The translations under genes were made by a program, and so were the position numbers. From Gracilinema caldarium (GTDB lineage Bacteria; Spirochaetota; Spirochaetia; Treponematales; Breznakiellaceae), in NCBI RefSeq assembly GCF_029265695.1, contig NZ_JAJUHW010000003.1:1-64000 (forward strand): a stretch of 64,000 nucleotides of DNA. Direction: 5' to 3'. The notes beneath the pieces are model-generated. The model was not told where the DNA came from, made no database searches, and saw only the letters and a program-made list of their open reading frames with translations. This document shows, piece by piece, positions 32,886 to 41,822 of this stretch (positions are counted from its first letter, which is position 1; the number at the start of each line of letters is the position of its first letter).

Positions 32886-34322
32886 ATGCCAAAACTGAAG
32901 TTATCGATTCGTAAAAAGCTGCTCCTCTTTTATATCGCTTCTATCAGTGCGGTGGCGATGCTGGACCTCTATGTACAGTTTGTTACCTACCATGGTGTTC
33001 AGGAGTTCGATTTCCGGCTTAACCGATACCATCAAATACACCGTCTCAGATTGGATTTAGCCCAGCAGTTTCAGCGGATTGAGCGTCAGCTGAGAGAAGG
33101 CAATATTCCCGATGAATCCCAAATAGATCAGGAGCAGCGAGCCCTCTATTATACCCTTTCCCAGCTTGAATCCCATGAGAGTGAAAGTAAAAACGTTTAT
33201 TTTAATTTACGGGCTACCCGGCGGGGGCTGGATGCCTATTTTATACAGCTGGGAAAGGGTATTGCAGCCCGAGGCCACAAGGATGCCACATGGTACCAGG
33301 ATATAGCTGCTGCAGGGCGAATTGCTGCTTATGTGGATTTATACCTTGCGACAACGCTTTCCGATGCAATGCAGGCCGGTTCTGATCTGTATCAGATTCT
33401 GGTGGGACGTATCCACCGAATCAGGGCTGCTACGCTGGGCCTTTTGGGAGTCTTTATCATCCTCTTTGGTTTAGCCGCTATTGCCTTCTCATCTGCCATA
33501 GCTAAGCCAATCCATCGGCTTGCAGAGGCTTCCCAGCGAATTGCGCAAGGAGACTTGGATGTCCCTGAAATTAAAACCGCTACCGGAGACGAAATAGATA
33601 CCCTGGCAAGTGCATTCAATACCATGAGTCAAAATATAAAACGGATGGTTCAGGACCTTCGGGATAAAGCAGAATTGGAACGAAAACTGCGGGAGGAAGA
33701 CCTGGCTCTTAAGGAAGCCCAGTTTATCAATCTGCAGGATCAAATACGGCCCCATTTCCTGTTTAATGCAATTAACACGATTGCCAGGACCGCTCTTTTT
33801 GAAGGAGCCCGGGAAACAGAGCAATTGACCCTTGCACTGGGGGCTTTGTTTCGCTATGCCCTCGCGTCCCCCCAGGTTTTGGTTTCCATCGAGGAGGAAG
33901 CTTCTATTGTAAGTGAATACTTGAAATTTCAGTCTCTTCGATTCGGTAAGCGGCTGCAATGGAAAGTGAACATACAAAAAAGCGCTCGGTCAGTGCTTAT
34001 TCCCCGCTTTACCTTACAGCCCTTTGTAGAAAATGCGGTAAGGCACGGTATAGAACCTCTGGAGCAGGGAGGGAGCGTGGAGCTTACCATAAATCGCAGG
34101 GGTAATATGGTATATGCTAAAATAAAGGACACCGGAAAAGGGATGTCTTTCAATAAGATTGATAAGCTGCATGAAGGACTTGGAATCAGCAATGTCCGAA
34201 GACGCCTGCAGATCTGTTACGGTGATCGGGCCTCGTTGCAGATTAAAAGTACTTTAGGACAGGGGACCACCGTATCTGTTGCTTTTCCGGCAGACACAAC
34301 AATGGAGGTGCATCTCGGATGA
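32886..34322 (+). CDS. sensor histidine kinase, YesM/LytS type
   Basis: 478 residues. Two membrane helices (about 12-32 and 180-205) bracket a mostly helical extracytoplasmic domain. HAMP (about 206-258, KPIHRLAEASQRIAQGDLDV) is followed by the His_kinase domain with LQDQIRPHFLFNAINT (His290) and HATPase_c (FTLQPFVENAVRHGIEPL, then DTGKGM and HEGLGISNVRRRLQICYG). Such kinases pair with AraC-type response regulators to control sugar or sugar-acid uptake. The regulator gene overlaps it by 4 nt and a TRAP transporter follows. Confidence 0.9.
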   Translation: MPKLKLSIRKKLLLFYIASISAVAMLDLYVQFVTYHGVQEFDFRLNRYHQIHRLRLDLAQQFQRIERQLREGNIPDESQIDQEQRALYYTLSQLESHESESKNVYFNLRATRRGLDAYFIQLGKGIAARGHKDATWYQDIAAAGRIAAYVDLYLATTLSDAMQAGSDLYQILVGRIHRIRAATLGLLGVFIILFGLAAIAFSSAIAKPIHRLAEASQRIAQGDLDVPEIKTATGDEIDTLASAFNTMSQNIKRMVQDLRDKAELERKLREEDLALKEAQFINLQDQIRPHFLFNAINTIARTALFEGARETEQLTLALGALFRYALASPQVLVSIEEEASIVSEYLKFQSLRFGKRLQWKVNIQKSARSVLIPRFTLQPFVENAVRHGIEPLEQGGSVELTINRRGNMVYAKIKDTGKGMSFNKIDKLHEGLGISNVRRRLQICYGDRASLQIKSTLGQGTTVSVAFPADTTMEVHLG

Positions 34323-35551
34323 CTGAAATAGCGGTTCTTGTCGCAGATGATGAAGAATTAGAGCGAAGGGCTATAAAAAAAATACTCGGAGAAATGAACG
34401 GATTATCCTTAGTTCTCTATGAAGCTGAAAATGGCCGGGAGGTTTTAGAGAGAATTCAGCAAGCCAAAATCGATATTGTATTGCTTGACATAAGGATGCC
34501 GGGCTTGGATGGTATCTCCATTGCGAAACAAATAAACCTCTTGCAACCCGCTACCCACATTGTGTTTGTGACTGCCTTTAGTGAATTCGATTATGCCCGG
34601 GAGGCGATACGGCTCGGTGTACAAGATTATTTGGTAAAACCGGTATCCAGAGAAACAGTGCAGGAAACCATCGCAAAAGTAATACAGCATATAAAGACAG
34701 AACACCAAACAGCTCATTCAAGCTTTGTCTCGGAAAGTCTCTTGCTGCAGGAATTGGAAATCGATATTGGAAAGGGCCGCCTTTCGGACGAGAAACTGTT
34801 AGCCTATGCTGAATACAGGGGAATGAAAAAAAGTCAGACCTATCTCATTGCTGCCGATTTAGGCTGTTTGGCTGGAAATAACAAGATTGTACAGGAGAAT
34901 CTGGTAAAAAAAATAAAAATATATCTTAACAATAGTTTCGATACTCCCGGAACCATAGTACTTGGCAGTGAAACGGAGGATATACGCCGATTTTATGCGG
35001 TTCTATTATTCAGTGAGCCTGTGAGTGAAGCAGCGTTGCAGTCGAAATTCCATTCTATTGTGGATCAAATTAAAAATCAGCTTGGCATAAAGCTTAAATT
35101 TACAGCCATGGAATGGAAAGGCGGCAGTATTGGGGACTTGTTTATGGAGCTGTGTAATTACAGTTCTTTGGCAAGAGATGCATTGCCGCTATTGGTTGTC
35201 GATCCTGTAGCGGGGCTATCGCAGGAACATGCGAAGGGTAAACTTGCTAAAATTATGGGATATATGCGGCAGCACCTCGCTCAAAATATTTCACTAAAGG
35301 AAGCTGCATCAGTGGTCGGACTTTCGCCTTTTCATGTAAGCCACCTGTTTAAAACCTATCAGGGTGAAACTTTTGTGCAGGTGTACACCCGTTTGCGAAT
35401 AGAAGCTGCTAAAAATGTGCTGAGGGATGGCCGGTATTCTATTAAAGAGGTGTGCAGCATGTTGGGCTATAATGATCAGGCATATTTTTCACGGGTATTT
35501 AAAAAGCATGAAGGAATTAGTCCCCAGGAATATCTAAAAAAGTATGAATAG
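34319..35551 (+). CDS. AraC-type response regulator, YesN-like
   Basis: 410 residues. The receiver domain (about 5-125) has the acidic pair VADDEE, phospho-acceptor Asp57 in VLLDIRMPGLDG and the switch Lys in YLVKPVSRE. A middle region of about 180 residues is unassigned. The C-terminal AraC DNA-binding domain contains SLKEAASVVGLSPFHVSHLF and SIKEVCSMLGYNDQAYFSRV. Encoded with its kinase; the dctPQM genes that follow are the likely target. Confidence 0.92.
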   Translation: MTEIAVLVADDEELERRAIKKILGEMNGLSLVLYEAENGREVLERIQQAKIDIVLLDIRMPGLDGISIAKQINLLQPATHIVFVTAFSEFDYAREAIRLGVQDYLVKPVSRETVQETIAKVIQHIKTEHQTAHSSFVSESLLLQELEIDIGKGRLSDEKLLAYAEYRGMKKSQTYLIAADLGCLAGNNKIVQENLVKKIKIYLNNSFDTPGTIVLGSETEDIRRFYAVLLFSEPVSEAALQSKFHSIVDQIKNQLGIKLKFTAMEWKGGSIGDLFMELCNYSSLARDALPLLVVDPVAGLSQEHAKGKLAKIMGYMRQHLAQNISLKEAASVVGLSPFHVSHLFKTYQGETFVQVYTRLRIEAAKNVLRDGRYSIKEVCSMLGYNDQAYFSRVFKKHEGISPQEYLKKYE

Positions 35552-35646
35552 GATAAAGACCGAAACAGCAAAAAAGTACAAATAAAAGCAAAATCTTTGT
35601 AAGTTCTGCTTTTCAAAGCCTCCTATCATTAATAGTGCCTGACTAA

Positions 35647-35684
35647 TGGAACAGTTATATTGAAACTGCACTGTTCCAACAGTG
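35647..35684 (+). promoter_or_regulatory. overlapping inverted repeats upstream of dctP
   Basis: TGGAACAGT (35647-35655) is the exact inverse of ACTGTTCCA (35670-35678). CACTGT (35669-35674) is the inverse of ACAGTG (35679-35684). The two dyads share bases, so they could form mutually exclusive RNA hairpins or adjacent protein sites ahead of AGGAGG and ATG 35712. They are in the right place to be the response element of the two-component system. Confidence 0.5.
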
Positions 35685-35711
35685 AGGAAAAACCGTTTTT
35701 AGGAGGATTGT

Positions 35712-36722
35712 ATGAAGAAGTTGTTGCTGGTCATTTCTGGCCTCGCCCTCGTTGTGTCCATGACCTTTGCAAGCGGTACCCAGGATCAGGGTGCGGCTGC
35801 GGGAGCTAAAGAAGTAAAGCCTATTGTTCTTCGTTTGGCAGAAACCCATCCTGCAGATTATCCCACAACGAAGGGTGATATGAGATTTGCCGAGCTGGTC
35901 AAAGAACGTACCAACGGTAGGATCATCATTGAGGTCTATCCCAGTTCACAATTAGGTCAGGAGAAGGCTGTTATAGAACAGGTACAATTCGGAGCCATCG
36001 ATTTTACACGGGTCAGCATTTCTCCCCTGGCATCTTTTGTGCCCGTATTTAATGCTCTGCAAATGCCCTATCTTTATCGTTCAGAAGAACATATGTGGAA
36101 TGTTTTACTCGGTCCTATTGGAAAAGAGCTGCTTGCATCTCTTGAACCCTCCGGCTTTATAGGTATTGGCTGGTTTGAGCCGGGAGCCCGCAATTTCTAT
36201 AACTCCAAGCGGCCCGTCTACAAGCCGGAAGATCTGGCGGGGCTTAAAATCCGGGTCCAGGAAAGTGAGCTTATGGTTGGTATGGTACAGGCTCTGGGTG
36301 CAGCGGCAACTCCCATGCCTTATGGCGAAGTATACTCGGGCTTACAGACTGGTGTTATAGATGGAGCAGAAAACAACTGGCCCAGCTATGAATCGACCAG
36401 TCATTATGAAGTGGCAAAATACTACACCCTCGACGGGCACACCAGGGTTCCGGAAATCATTATCGCCTCTAAAATTTCCATGCAGAAACTGTCCAAAGAA
36501 GACCAGGAAATCATAAAACAGGCTGCATTGGATGCAATCCCCTATCAGCGGCAGCTTTGGGCTGAGCGGGAGAAGGCTTCGGAAGCAAAGGTCCGGGCCG
36601 GTGGCAGCATTATCATTGAAGTAACAGACAAGACTCCCTGGCAGGAAAAAATGAAAGCCCTCTATGCAAAGCAGCCTAACGATGTACAAGCCCTAATTAA
36701 ACAGATTCAGGACGTAAAATAA
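35712..36722 (+). CDS. dctP: TRAP transporter substrate-binding protein, DctP family
   Basis: 336 residues. Signal peptide MKKLLLVISGLALVVSMTFA, then a DctP domain: LAETHPADYPTTKGDMRFAE, the LGQEKAVIEQVQFGAIDF block, LAGLKIRVQESELMVGM and IDGAENNWPSYESTSHYEVA. The last motif, with the two Asn residues and the YEVAKYYTLDGHTR run, is common in TRAP proteins for sugar acids such as hexuronates. Arg in KIRVQ normally binds the substrate carboxylate. AGGAGG precedes the ATG. Substrate class is inference. Confidence 0.9.
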   Translation: MKKLLLVISGLALVVSMTFASGTQDQGAAAGAKEVKPIVLRLAETHPADYPTTKGDMRFAELVKERTNGRIIIEVYPSSQLGQEKAVIEQVQFGAIDFTRVSISPLASFVPVFNALQMPYLYRSEEHMWNVLLGPIGKELLASLEPSGFIGIGWFEPGARNFYNSKRPVYKPEDLAGLKIRVQESELMVGMVQALGAAATPMPYGEVYSGLQTGVIDGAENNWPSYESTSHYEVAKYYTLDGHTRVPEIIIASKISMQKLSKEDQEIIKQAALDAIPYQRQLWAEREKASEAKVRAGGSIIIEVTDKTPWQEKMKALYAKQPNDVQALIKQIQDVK

Positions 36723-36731
36723 TACCTACAG

Positions 36732-36764
36732 AAACAGGGCCGGTAAATGCTGGCCCTGTTTTTT
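36732..36764 (+). terminator. intercistronic terminator/attenuator between dctP and dctQ
   Basis: AACAGGGCC pairs with GGCCCTGTT across a 10-nt loop, followed by a run of T to 36764. It lies within the operon, so it probably lets most transcripts stop after dctP and provides an excess of binding protein over permease. Confidence 0.75.
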
Positions 36765-36785
36765 AGCTCACTGTGAGGTTTATTC

Positions 36786-37313
36786 ATGCAAAATCGGATA
36801 ATAGCTTTTTTTAACACTATTCATATTGCGTTGGTCTACTTGGCCCAGATCCTCATGATCGCTATGGTGCTTATCATTTTTATAAATGTGGTTCTCCGCT
36901 ATGTATTTAACAGCGGACTCATGTGGTCGGAAGAGGTGGCCCTCCTTCTGGCGGTGTGGTTCATTTTTATCGCCATGATTATTGGAGTAAAACAGGATCT
37001 GCACATCAATATATCAGTACTGCCTAAAAGGATCTTGACCCCAAAGGTATTGTTTTTGCTTAACAAGACAAAGAATCTCGTTGTGCTCTTTATTGCGACA
37101 GTAATGTTGGTAGACGGTTTTAAGCTGGTCCAATTTACCATGGCTTCTATAATGCCTGCAACAAAACTCCCTGCTGGTTTATTGTATGCCATCCTGCCGA
37201 TCAGCGCGATTATCATGATCTATGAGTCCCTTATGGATTTATTTAATGTTGATACAAACGATCATGCCGTTGATGCCTTTTTATCCGGGAAAGGAGACTC
37301 CCATGCCCGATAG
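36786..37313 (+). CDS. dctQ: TRAP transporter small permease, DctQ family
   Basis: 175 residues with four membrane helices. The core motif NVVLRYVFNSGLMWSEEVAL, with LLAVWFIFIAMIIGVKQD after it, is typical of DctQ. It links the binding protein to the large permease. The 3' end overlaps the dctM start by 11 nt. Confidence 0.88.
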   Translation: MQNRIIAFFNTIHIALVYLAQILMIAMVLIIFINVVLRYVFNSGLMWSEEVALLLAVWFIFIAMIIGVKQDLHINISVLPKRILTPKVLFLLNKTKNLVVLFIATVMLVDGFKLVQFTMASIMPATKLPAGLLYAILPISAIIMIYESLMDLFNVDTNDHAVDAFLSGKGDSHAR

Positions 37314-38607
37314 TACCATAGCAACCATACTGTTATTAGGCCTGTTTGTGTTCCTTATGATTATCAGACTGCCCATAACCTTTTCGCTTATTTTTTCATC
37401 TATCGTGACCGCTGTCTATCTTAAAATACCTCTCATGGCGGTGGTACAGCAAATGGTTCAAGGTGTGAGATCCTTTAGTCTATTAGCAATCCCGTTTTTT
37501 ATTATCGCCGGAGAAATGATGGGCCAGGGTGGTATCTCCCGGAGGCTTATTCTCTTTTCAAACCTCCTGGTGGGCCGTATTCGTGGCGGTTTAGCCCAGG
37601 TGAACTGTCTTGCGAGCATGTTCTTTGGTGGTATTTCTGGTTCTGCCGTGGCGGATGTTTCATCAATTGGTACCATCCTTATTCCTATGATGAAACAAAA
37701 GGGTTACGACGATGATTTCTCCGTAGGTATTACCGTTACGAGCGCCTGTCAGGGTGTTATTATTCCGCCGAGCCATAACATGATTATTTATTCCCTCGCT
37801 GCAGGGGGCGTTTCGGTTGGGCGGCTCTTCCTGGGCGGATTTATTCCTGGTGTGCTCTTGGGAGTAGGCCTCATGATCGTGAGCTATATATTCGCCATAA
37901 AACGGAACTACCCGAAGGAACGTCGTTATACCCTTAAAGAAGCCCTGCAGATTACCAAGGATGCGGTACTAGGCCTTTTAACTGCGGTTATTATCATTGG
38001 CGGGGTTATTTCCGGAGTATTCACCGCTACCGAATCGGCAGCTATTGCCGTCGTGTATGCGTTTATAATCACCTTTTTTGTGTACCGGGAAATACCCTTA
38101 AAAATGTTTCCCCGCATCCTGTACAACTCCCTTAAAACCCTGGCAATGGTCATGGCCCTCATTGCAGCAGCAAGCGCCTTTGGTTGGCTCATGGCTTATC
38201 TGAGGATACCCGCAAAGGCTACTGAAGCGCTCCTTTCGGTAACCCATAACAAGGTGCTGCTGTTGATTCTCATTAATGTGTTACTTTTACTGCTTGGTAT
38301 GATAATGGATATGGCTCCTCTGATTCTGATCACCACACCAATTTTATATCCTGTTGCCGTCGGTTCCCTGGGGATGTCTCCGGTTCATTTTGGTATTATG
38401 CTGATACTGAATCTTGCTATTGGTCTGACGACCCCTCCTGTAGGTTCCGCCTTGTTTGTTGGTTGTGCTGTGGGTAAGATTCGGATAGAACAGGTCGTAA
38501 AGACCATGCTCCCCATGTGGCTGGTTATGTTTGCTGTTCTAATGCTTATCACCTTCGTCCCGGAAATAACCATGTGGATTCCGGATATGCTCATGCCCCA
38601 AAAATAA
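37303..38607 (+). CDS. dctM: TRAP transporter large permease, DctM family
   Basis: 434 residues with about 12 hydrophobic segments. Family motifs SLLAIPFFIIAGEMMGQGG, MFFGGISGSAVADVSSIGTI and ATESAAIAVVYA are present. I place the start at ATG 37303 because AAGGAG lies just upstream; the in-frame ATG 37222 would run into dctQ. Sodium-driven import is the family mechanism. The last 17 bp overlap the convergent tag gene. Confidence 0.92.
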   Translation: MPDSTIATILLLGLFVFLMIIRLPITFSLIFSSIVTAVYLKIPLMAVVQQMVQGVRSFSLLAIPFFIIAGEMMGQGGISRRLILFSNLLVGRIRGGLAQVNCLASMFFGGISGSAVADVSSIGTILIPMMKQKGYDDDFSVGITVTSACQGVIIPPSHNMIIYSLAAGGVSVGRLFLGGFIPGVLLGVGLMIVSYIFAIKRNYPKERRYTLKEALQITKDAVLGLLTAVIIIGGVISGVFTATESAAIAVVYAFIITFFVYREIPLKMFPRILYNSLKTLAMVMALIAAASAFGWLMAYLRIPAKATEALLSVTHNKVLLLILINVLLLLLGMIMDMAPLILITTPILYPVAVGSLGMSPVHFGIMLILNLAIGLTTPPVGSALFVGCAVGKIRIEQVVKTMLPMWLVMFAVLMLITFVPEITMWIPDMLMPQK

Positions 38608-39175
38608 GTTCTTTATAACGATAGCAGTCTGTCAGGTGGTCGTTTACGAGTCCTGCAGACTGCATATAAGCATACACGATGGTGGGCCCGACAAAGCTGA
38701 AACCTTTTTGGACTAGTTCTTTTGAGATTTTTTCGGAGAGGGCCGTTTGTGCAGGGATTTCAAAGAGCCTTTCCCAATGGTTTATAATTGGCTGTCCATC
38801 TACCCAGTTCCAGAGCCAATGAGAAAACGTGACTCCCTTTTCCTGCATTGTAAGAAATGCTCGGGCGTTCGTGATGGCCGACTCAATCTTTCTTCGGTTC
38901 CTGATAATCCGTCCATCCTGCATAAGCCTGAGTATGTCAACATCGGTGTAGCGGGCTATCTTATCTGGATCCAGGTTGTCCATAGCAGCCAGGTACCCCT
39001 GGCGGCGCTTCAGTATGGTGATCCAGGAAAGGCCTGCCTGGGCCCCTTCGAGTACCAGGAGCGAAAATAGGGCTTTATCATCCCTGAGGGGAGTGCCCCA
39101 TTCGGTATCATGGTATTGTTGGTAATCCCTGTCCCCGAGGCACCAGGGGCAGCGAAATGGTTCATGCAAGTCCAT
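38591..39175 (-). CDS. tag: DNA-3-methyladenine glycosylase I
   Basis: 194 residues, very similar to E. coli Tag: CPWCLGDRDYQQYHDTEWG, EGAQAGLSWITILKRR, IRNRRKIESAITNARAFL and GFSFVGPTIVYAYMQSAGLV. The zinc ligands Cys and His occur near the N-terminus and in NDHLTDCY. It removes 3-methyladenine from alkylated DNA. ATG 39175 has TACAGT 6 nt upstream and no ribosome-binding site. A longer in-frame ORF reaching 39472 is rejected, since it overlaps the lacI promoter and gene. Confidence 0.93.
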   Translation of the reverse strand: MDLHEPFRCPWCLGDRDYQQYHDTEWGTPLRDDKALFSLLVLEGAQAGLSWITILKRRQGYLAAMDNLDPDKIARYTDVDILRLMQDGRIIRNRRKIESAITNARAFLTMQEKGVTFSHWLWNWVDGQPIINHWERLFEIPAQTALSEKISKELVQKGFSFVGPTIVYAYMQSAGLVNDHLTDCYRYKELIFGA

Positions 39176-39181
39176 GACCGT

Positions 39182-39187
39182 ACTGTA
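39182..39187 (-). promoter_or_regulatory. -10 element of tag, leaderless type
   Basis: The minus strand reads TACAGT, 6 nt, ATG. A weak TTTTCT lies 16 nt upstream of it. Confidence 0.4.
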
Positions 39188-39233
39188 GCAGATAAACAAA
39201 AAAAGAAAAGCAGCATGATTGAAAATGCCGCCC

Positions 39234-39278
39234 TTGACAGCTAAAATTGGTGGTATTATAATTGCCAACGATGGCAAT
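39234..39278 (+). promoter_or_regulatory. consensus promoter and LacI-type operator
   Basis: TTGACA (39234-39239), 17 nt, TATAAT (39257-39262) is a perfect sigma-70 promoter. It runs directly into the dyad ATTGCCAACGATGGCAAT (39261-39278), with 7-bp arms and a central CpG as in LacI-family operators. The site covers the transcription start, which predicts strong promoter activity under tight autorepression. Confidence 0.8.
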
Positions 39279-39292
39279 ATGGAGACAAGAAA

Positions 39293-40273
39293 GTGCCAAC
39301 AATCAATGATGTAGCGCGGAAATGCGGTGTTTCTACCCGGACTGTGTCGCGGGTTTTGAATGACCGACCCAATGTACGGCCCGAGGTCCGGCAGCGGGTT
39401 CTCGCTGCGGCGGACCAGCTTGGGTATCGGCCTGACCCTAATGCACGGGCGCTTAAATCGGGCCGCAAACAAGTTGTCGGTATTGTGGCCAATTCAGTAT
39501 CCAGCGATACTACCCTTCACCGAATCGAAGTCATTTCAAAACTTTTTGCCACTTCCGGCTATGCGGTCCTCATGCAGTTCGCCGAATCCCCTGAAATGGA
39601 AGATACTGCTATTCGCAGTATTGCCCCCCGCTGCGACGGTCTTGTGATCTTCTCTAACTTACATTCTGCCCATGCGCCAGCCTTGCTGTGGCTCGATTCC
39701 CGTCATATCCCCTTTGTGGTGGTTGATCCGCCGGTGGACATTACCTTTCCGGCGGTTCACATAGACCGTCGCAGCGGGTACCGCGAAGGGGTCCGTTACC
39801 TTGTGCAAAAGGGACGCCGAGAGCTGCTTCTGGTCGTAGAAAGTTTTCGGGCCTCAGAACGGATTGCAGGTTTTATGGAGGGCCTTGAACGGGAAGGACT
39901 TCGGTTCCGTTCTTCCCGCATCATCCATTCAGCTAAGGGCTTTAAGGGCGGCGCCGATGCGGCATCCCAGGTTTTAGAACTCATCAAACAGGAACATATT
40001 GATGGAATTCTGTGCCACAACGACAAGATTGCCCTCGGTTTGCTGGGAGCCCTGCAAAAACAGGGCATAGCGATTCCGGAACAACTGTCCCTCATCGGTT
40101 TTGACGATGACGGCTATGATGCCTATATAAATCCAGCCCTTACCACCATTGCTCAGACCGGCGGGGATGTGGGGGCCTTTATTTATGAACAATTAAAAAA
40201 TGCCATTGAATATGGGACCACGATAGAAAGCAAGACTTTTGGAACTGGGCTCGTGCTGCGAGCTTCAGCCTAA
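39293..40273 (+). CDS. LacI-family transcriptional regulator
   Basis: 326 residues. N-terminal helix-turn-helix PTINDVARKCGVSTRTVSRV and hinge helix LGYRPDPNARALKSG, followed by a periplasmic-binding-protein-like sensor domain (VVGIVANSVSS, ILCHNDKIALGLLGALQ, LIGFDDDGYDAYINPALTT). GTG 39293 has GGAG 8 nt upstream. It probably represses itself through the adjacent dyad and, by context, the 6-phosphogluconate dehydrogenase and sugar kinase genes that follow on the same strand. Confidence 0.92.
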   Translation: MPTINDVARKCGVSTRTVSRVLNDRPNVRPEVRQRVLAAADQLGYRPDPNARALKSGRKQVVGIVANSVSSDTTLHRIEVISKLFATSGYAVLMQFAESPEMEDTAIRSIAPRCDGLVIFSNLHSAHAPALLWLDSRHIPFVVVDPPVDITFPAVHIDRRSGYREGVRYLVQKGRRELLLVVESFRASERIAGFMEGLEREGLRFRSSRIIHSAKGFKGGADAASQVLELIKQEHIDGILCHNDKIALGLLGALQKQGIAIPEQLSLIGFDDDGYDAYINPALTTIAQTGGDVGAFIYEQLKNAIEYGTTIESKTFGTGLVLRASA

Positions 40274-40327
40274 AATATGATAATTCGGGCAGTGGTAATT
40301 ATTCAGCCGCCCGGCTAGGAGGTAAGT

Positions 40328-41803
40328 ATGGGAAGCAGGGAAGGTACGGCCGATATTGGGCTCATCGGGCTCGCCGTAATGGGAGAAAATCTTGTTCTCA
40401 ACATGGAAAGCAAGGGGTTTGTGGTAGCAGTATACAACAGAACCGTTTCCAAGGTTGATGACTTTATCCAGGGCCGCGGCGCCGGAAAGCGTATTATCGG
40501 CGTAAAAAGCCTCGATGCGCTCGCCGCTGCGCTTAAGCGTCCCCGGAAGGTTATGCTGATGGTTAAGGCAGGGCAGGCGGTTGATGAAACTATTGAACAG
40601 CTGCTGCCTGTACTTGAGCCGGGGGATATTATTATCGACGGCGGCAACTCTAATTACCAGGATACCATGCGGCGGACCAGTTATGTGGAGTCCAAGGGAC
40701 TTTTGTATATTGGATCCGGTGTTTCTGGCGGCGAAGAGGGGGCGCTTAACGGTCCGTCCCTTATGCCCGGTGGTTCCCCTGCAGCCTGGCCCCTTATTAA
40801 ACCCATTTTCCAGGCTATTGCAGCCAAGGTCGAAGGGGGCATACCCTGCTGTGACTGGGTTGGAGAAAACGGTGCAGGCCACTTCGTAAAAATGGTTCAT
40901 AATGGGATTGAATACGGTGATATGCAGCTCATCAGCGAGACCTACTGGCTTATGAAACACTATGTCGGGATGAGCCACGAAGAAATGGCCGATGTTTTTG
41001 ATGAGTGGAACCGGACTGAACTGGATAGTTACCTTATCGAAATTACCCGGGACATACTCCGTTATAAAGACAGCGACGGCAGCCCCTTGGTGGAAAAAAT
41101 CCTTGATGCGGCGGGCCAGAAGGGAACCGGTAAATGGACCGGTATGACCGCTCTGGATTTTGGCGTGCCGCTGACCCTGATTGTGGAGGCTGTCTTTGCA
41201 CGGAGCCTATCGTCCCAGAAAGAGGAGCGGAGCCGGGCGGCTGCTTTGTTTACCAAGCCTTCATTGCCCCGGGAGCCCCTTACCGGAGACGCAGGAAAAT
41301 CTTTTATTCAGGATTTAAAGCAGGCCCTCTATGCGTCTAAAATCGTTTCTTATGCCCAGGGCTACCTTCTGATGCGGGAGGCCGCCAAGGCTTACGGATG
41401 GAAACTCAATTACGGCGGCATTGCTCTTATGTGGCGAGGGGGCTGCATTATCCGGTCCGCATTTCTCGGCAAAATCAAGGAAGCCTTTGACCGGAACCCT
41501 GAGCTAGAAAACCTCCTGCAGGACCCCTTCTTTAGTTCCGTGGTGGATAAGGCCCAGGCTTCCTGGCGCCGGGTAGCGATGACCGCTTTGCAGTATGGGC
41601 TTCCGGTGCCAGCCCTGACCAGTGCTCTTACCTATTTTGACGGCTACCGGAGCGAAACCTTGCCGGCAAACCTGTTGCAGGCCCAGCGGGATTATTTTGG
41701 TGCCCATACCTATGAACGGACTGATCGCCCCCGGGGCGAGTTTTTCCATACCAACTGGACTGGTCGGGGCGGCAGTACCAGCGCAAGTACCTATACGGTC
41801 TAG
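40328..41803 (+). CDS. gnd: 6-phosphogluconate dehydrogenase, decarboxylating
   Basis: 491 residues. NADP-binding start IGLIGLAVMGENLVLNMESK, then GDIIIDGGNSNYQDT, VSGGEEGALNGPSLMPGG and the catalytic Lys region FVKMVHNGIEYGDMQLI. C-terminal helices contain LKLNYGGIALMWRGGCIIR-type sequence (WKLNYGGIALMWRGGCIIRS). It oxidises 6-phosphogluconate to ribulose 5-phosphate and CO2. AGGAGG lies 5 nt before the ATG. It sits in a unit with a LacI regulator and a sugar kinase, consistent with gluconate or sugar-acid use. Confidence 0.93.
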   Translation: MGSREGTADIGLIGLAVMGENLVLNMESKGFVVAVYNRTVSKVDDFIQGRGAGKRIIGVKSLDALAAALKRPRKVMLMVKAGQAVDETIEQLLPVLEPGDIIIDGGNSNYQDTMRRTSYVESKGLLYIGSGVSGGEEGALNGPSLMPGGSPAAWPLIKPIFQAIAAKVEGGIPCCDWVGENGAGHFVKMVHNGIEYGDMQLISETYWLMKHYVGMSHEEMADVFDEWNRTELDSYLIEITRDILRYKDSDGSPLVEKILDAAGQKGTGKWTGMTALDFGVPLTLIVEAVFARSLSSQKEERSRAAALFTKPSLPREPLTGDAGKSFIQDLKQALYASKIVSYAQGYLLMREAAKAYGWKLNYGGIALMWRGGCIIRSAFLGKIKEAFDRNPELENLLQDPFFSSVVDKAQASWRRVAMTALQYGLPVPALTSALTYFDGYRSETLPANLLQAQRDYFGAHTYERTDRPRGEFFHTNWTGRGGSTSASTYTV

Positions 41804-41822
41804 TGAATGAGGAGGAATAAAA

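Noticed and set aside
39176-39472. 98-residue N-terminal extension of tag
   Set aside because: It would run through the lacI promoter and into the divergent regulator gene, and Tag proteins start near this CPWC motif.
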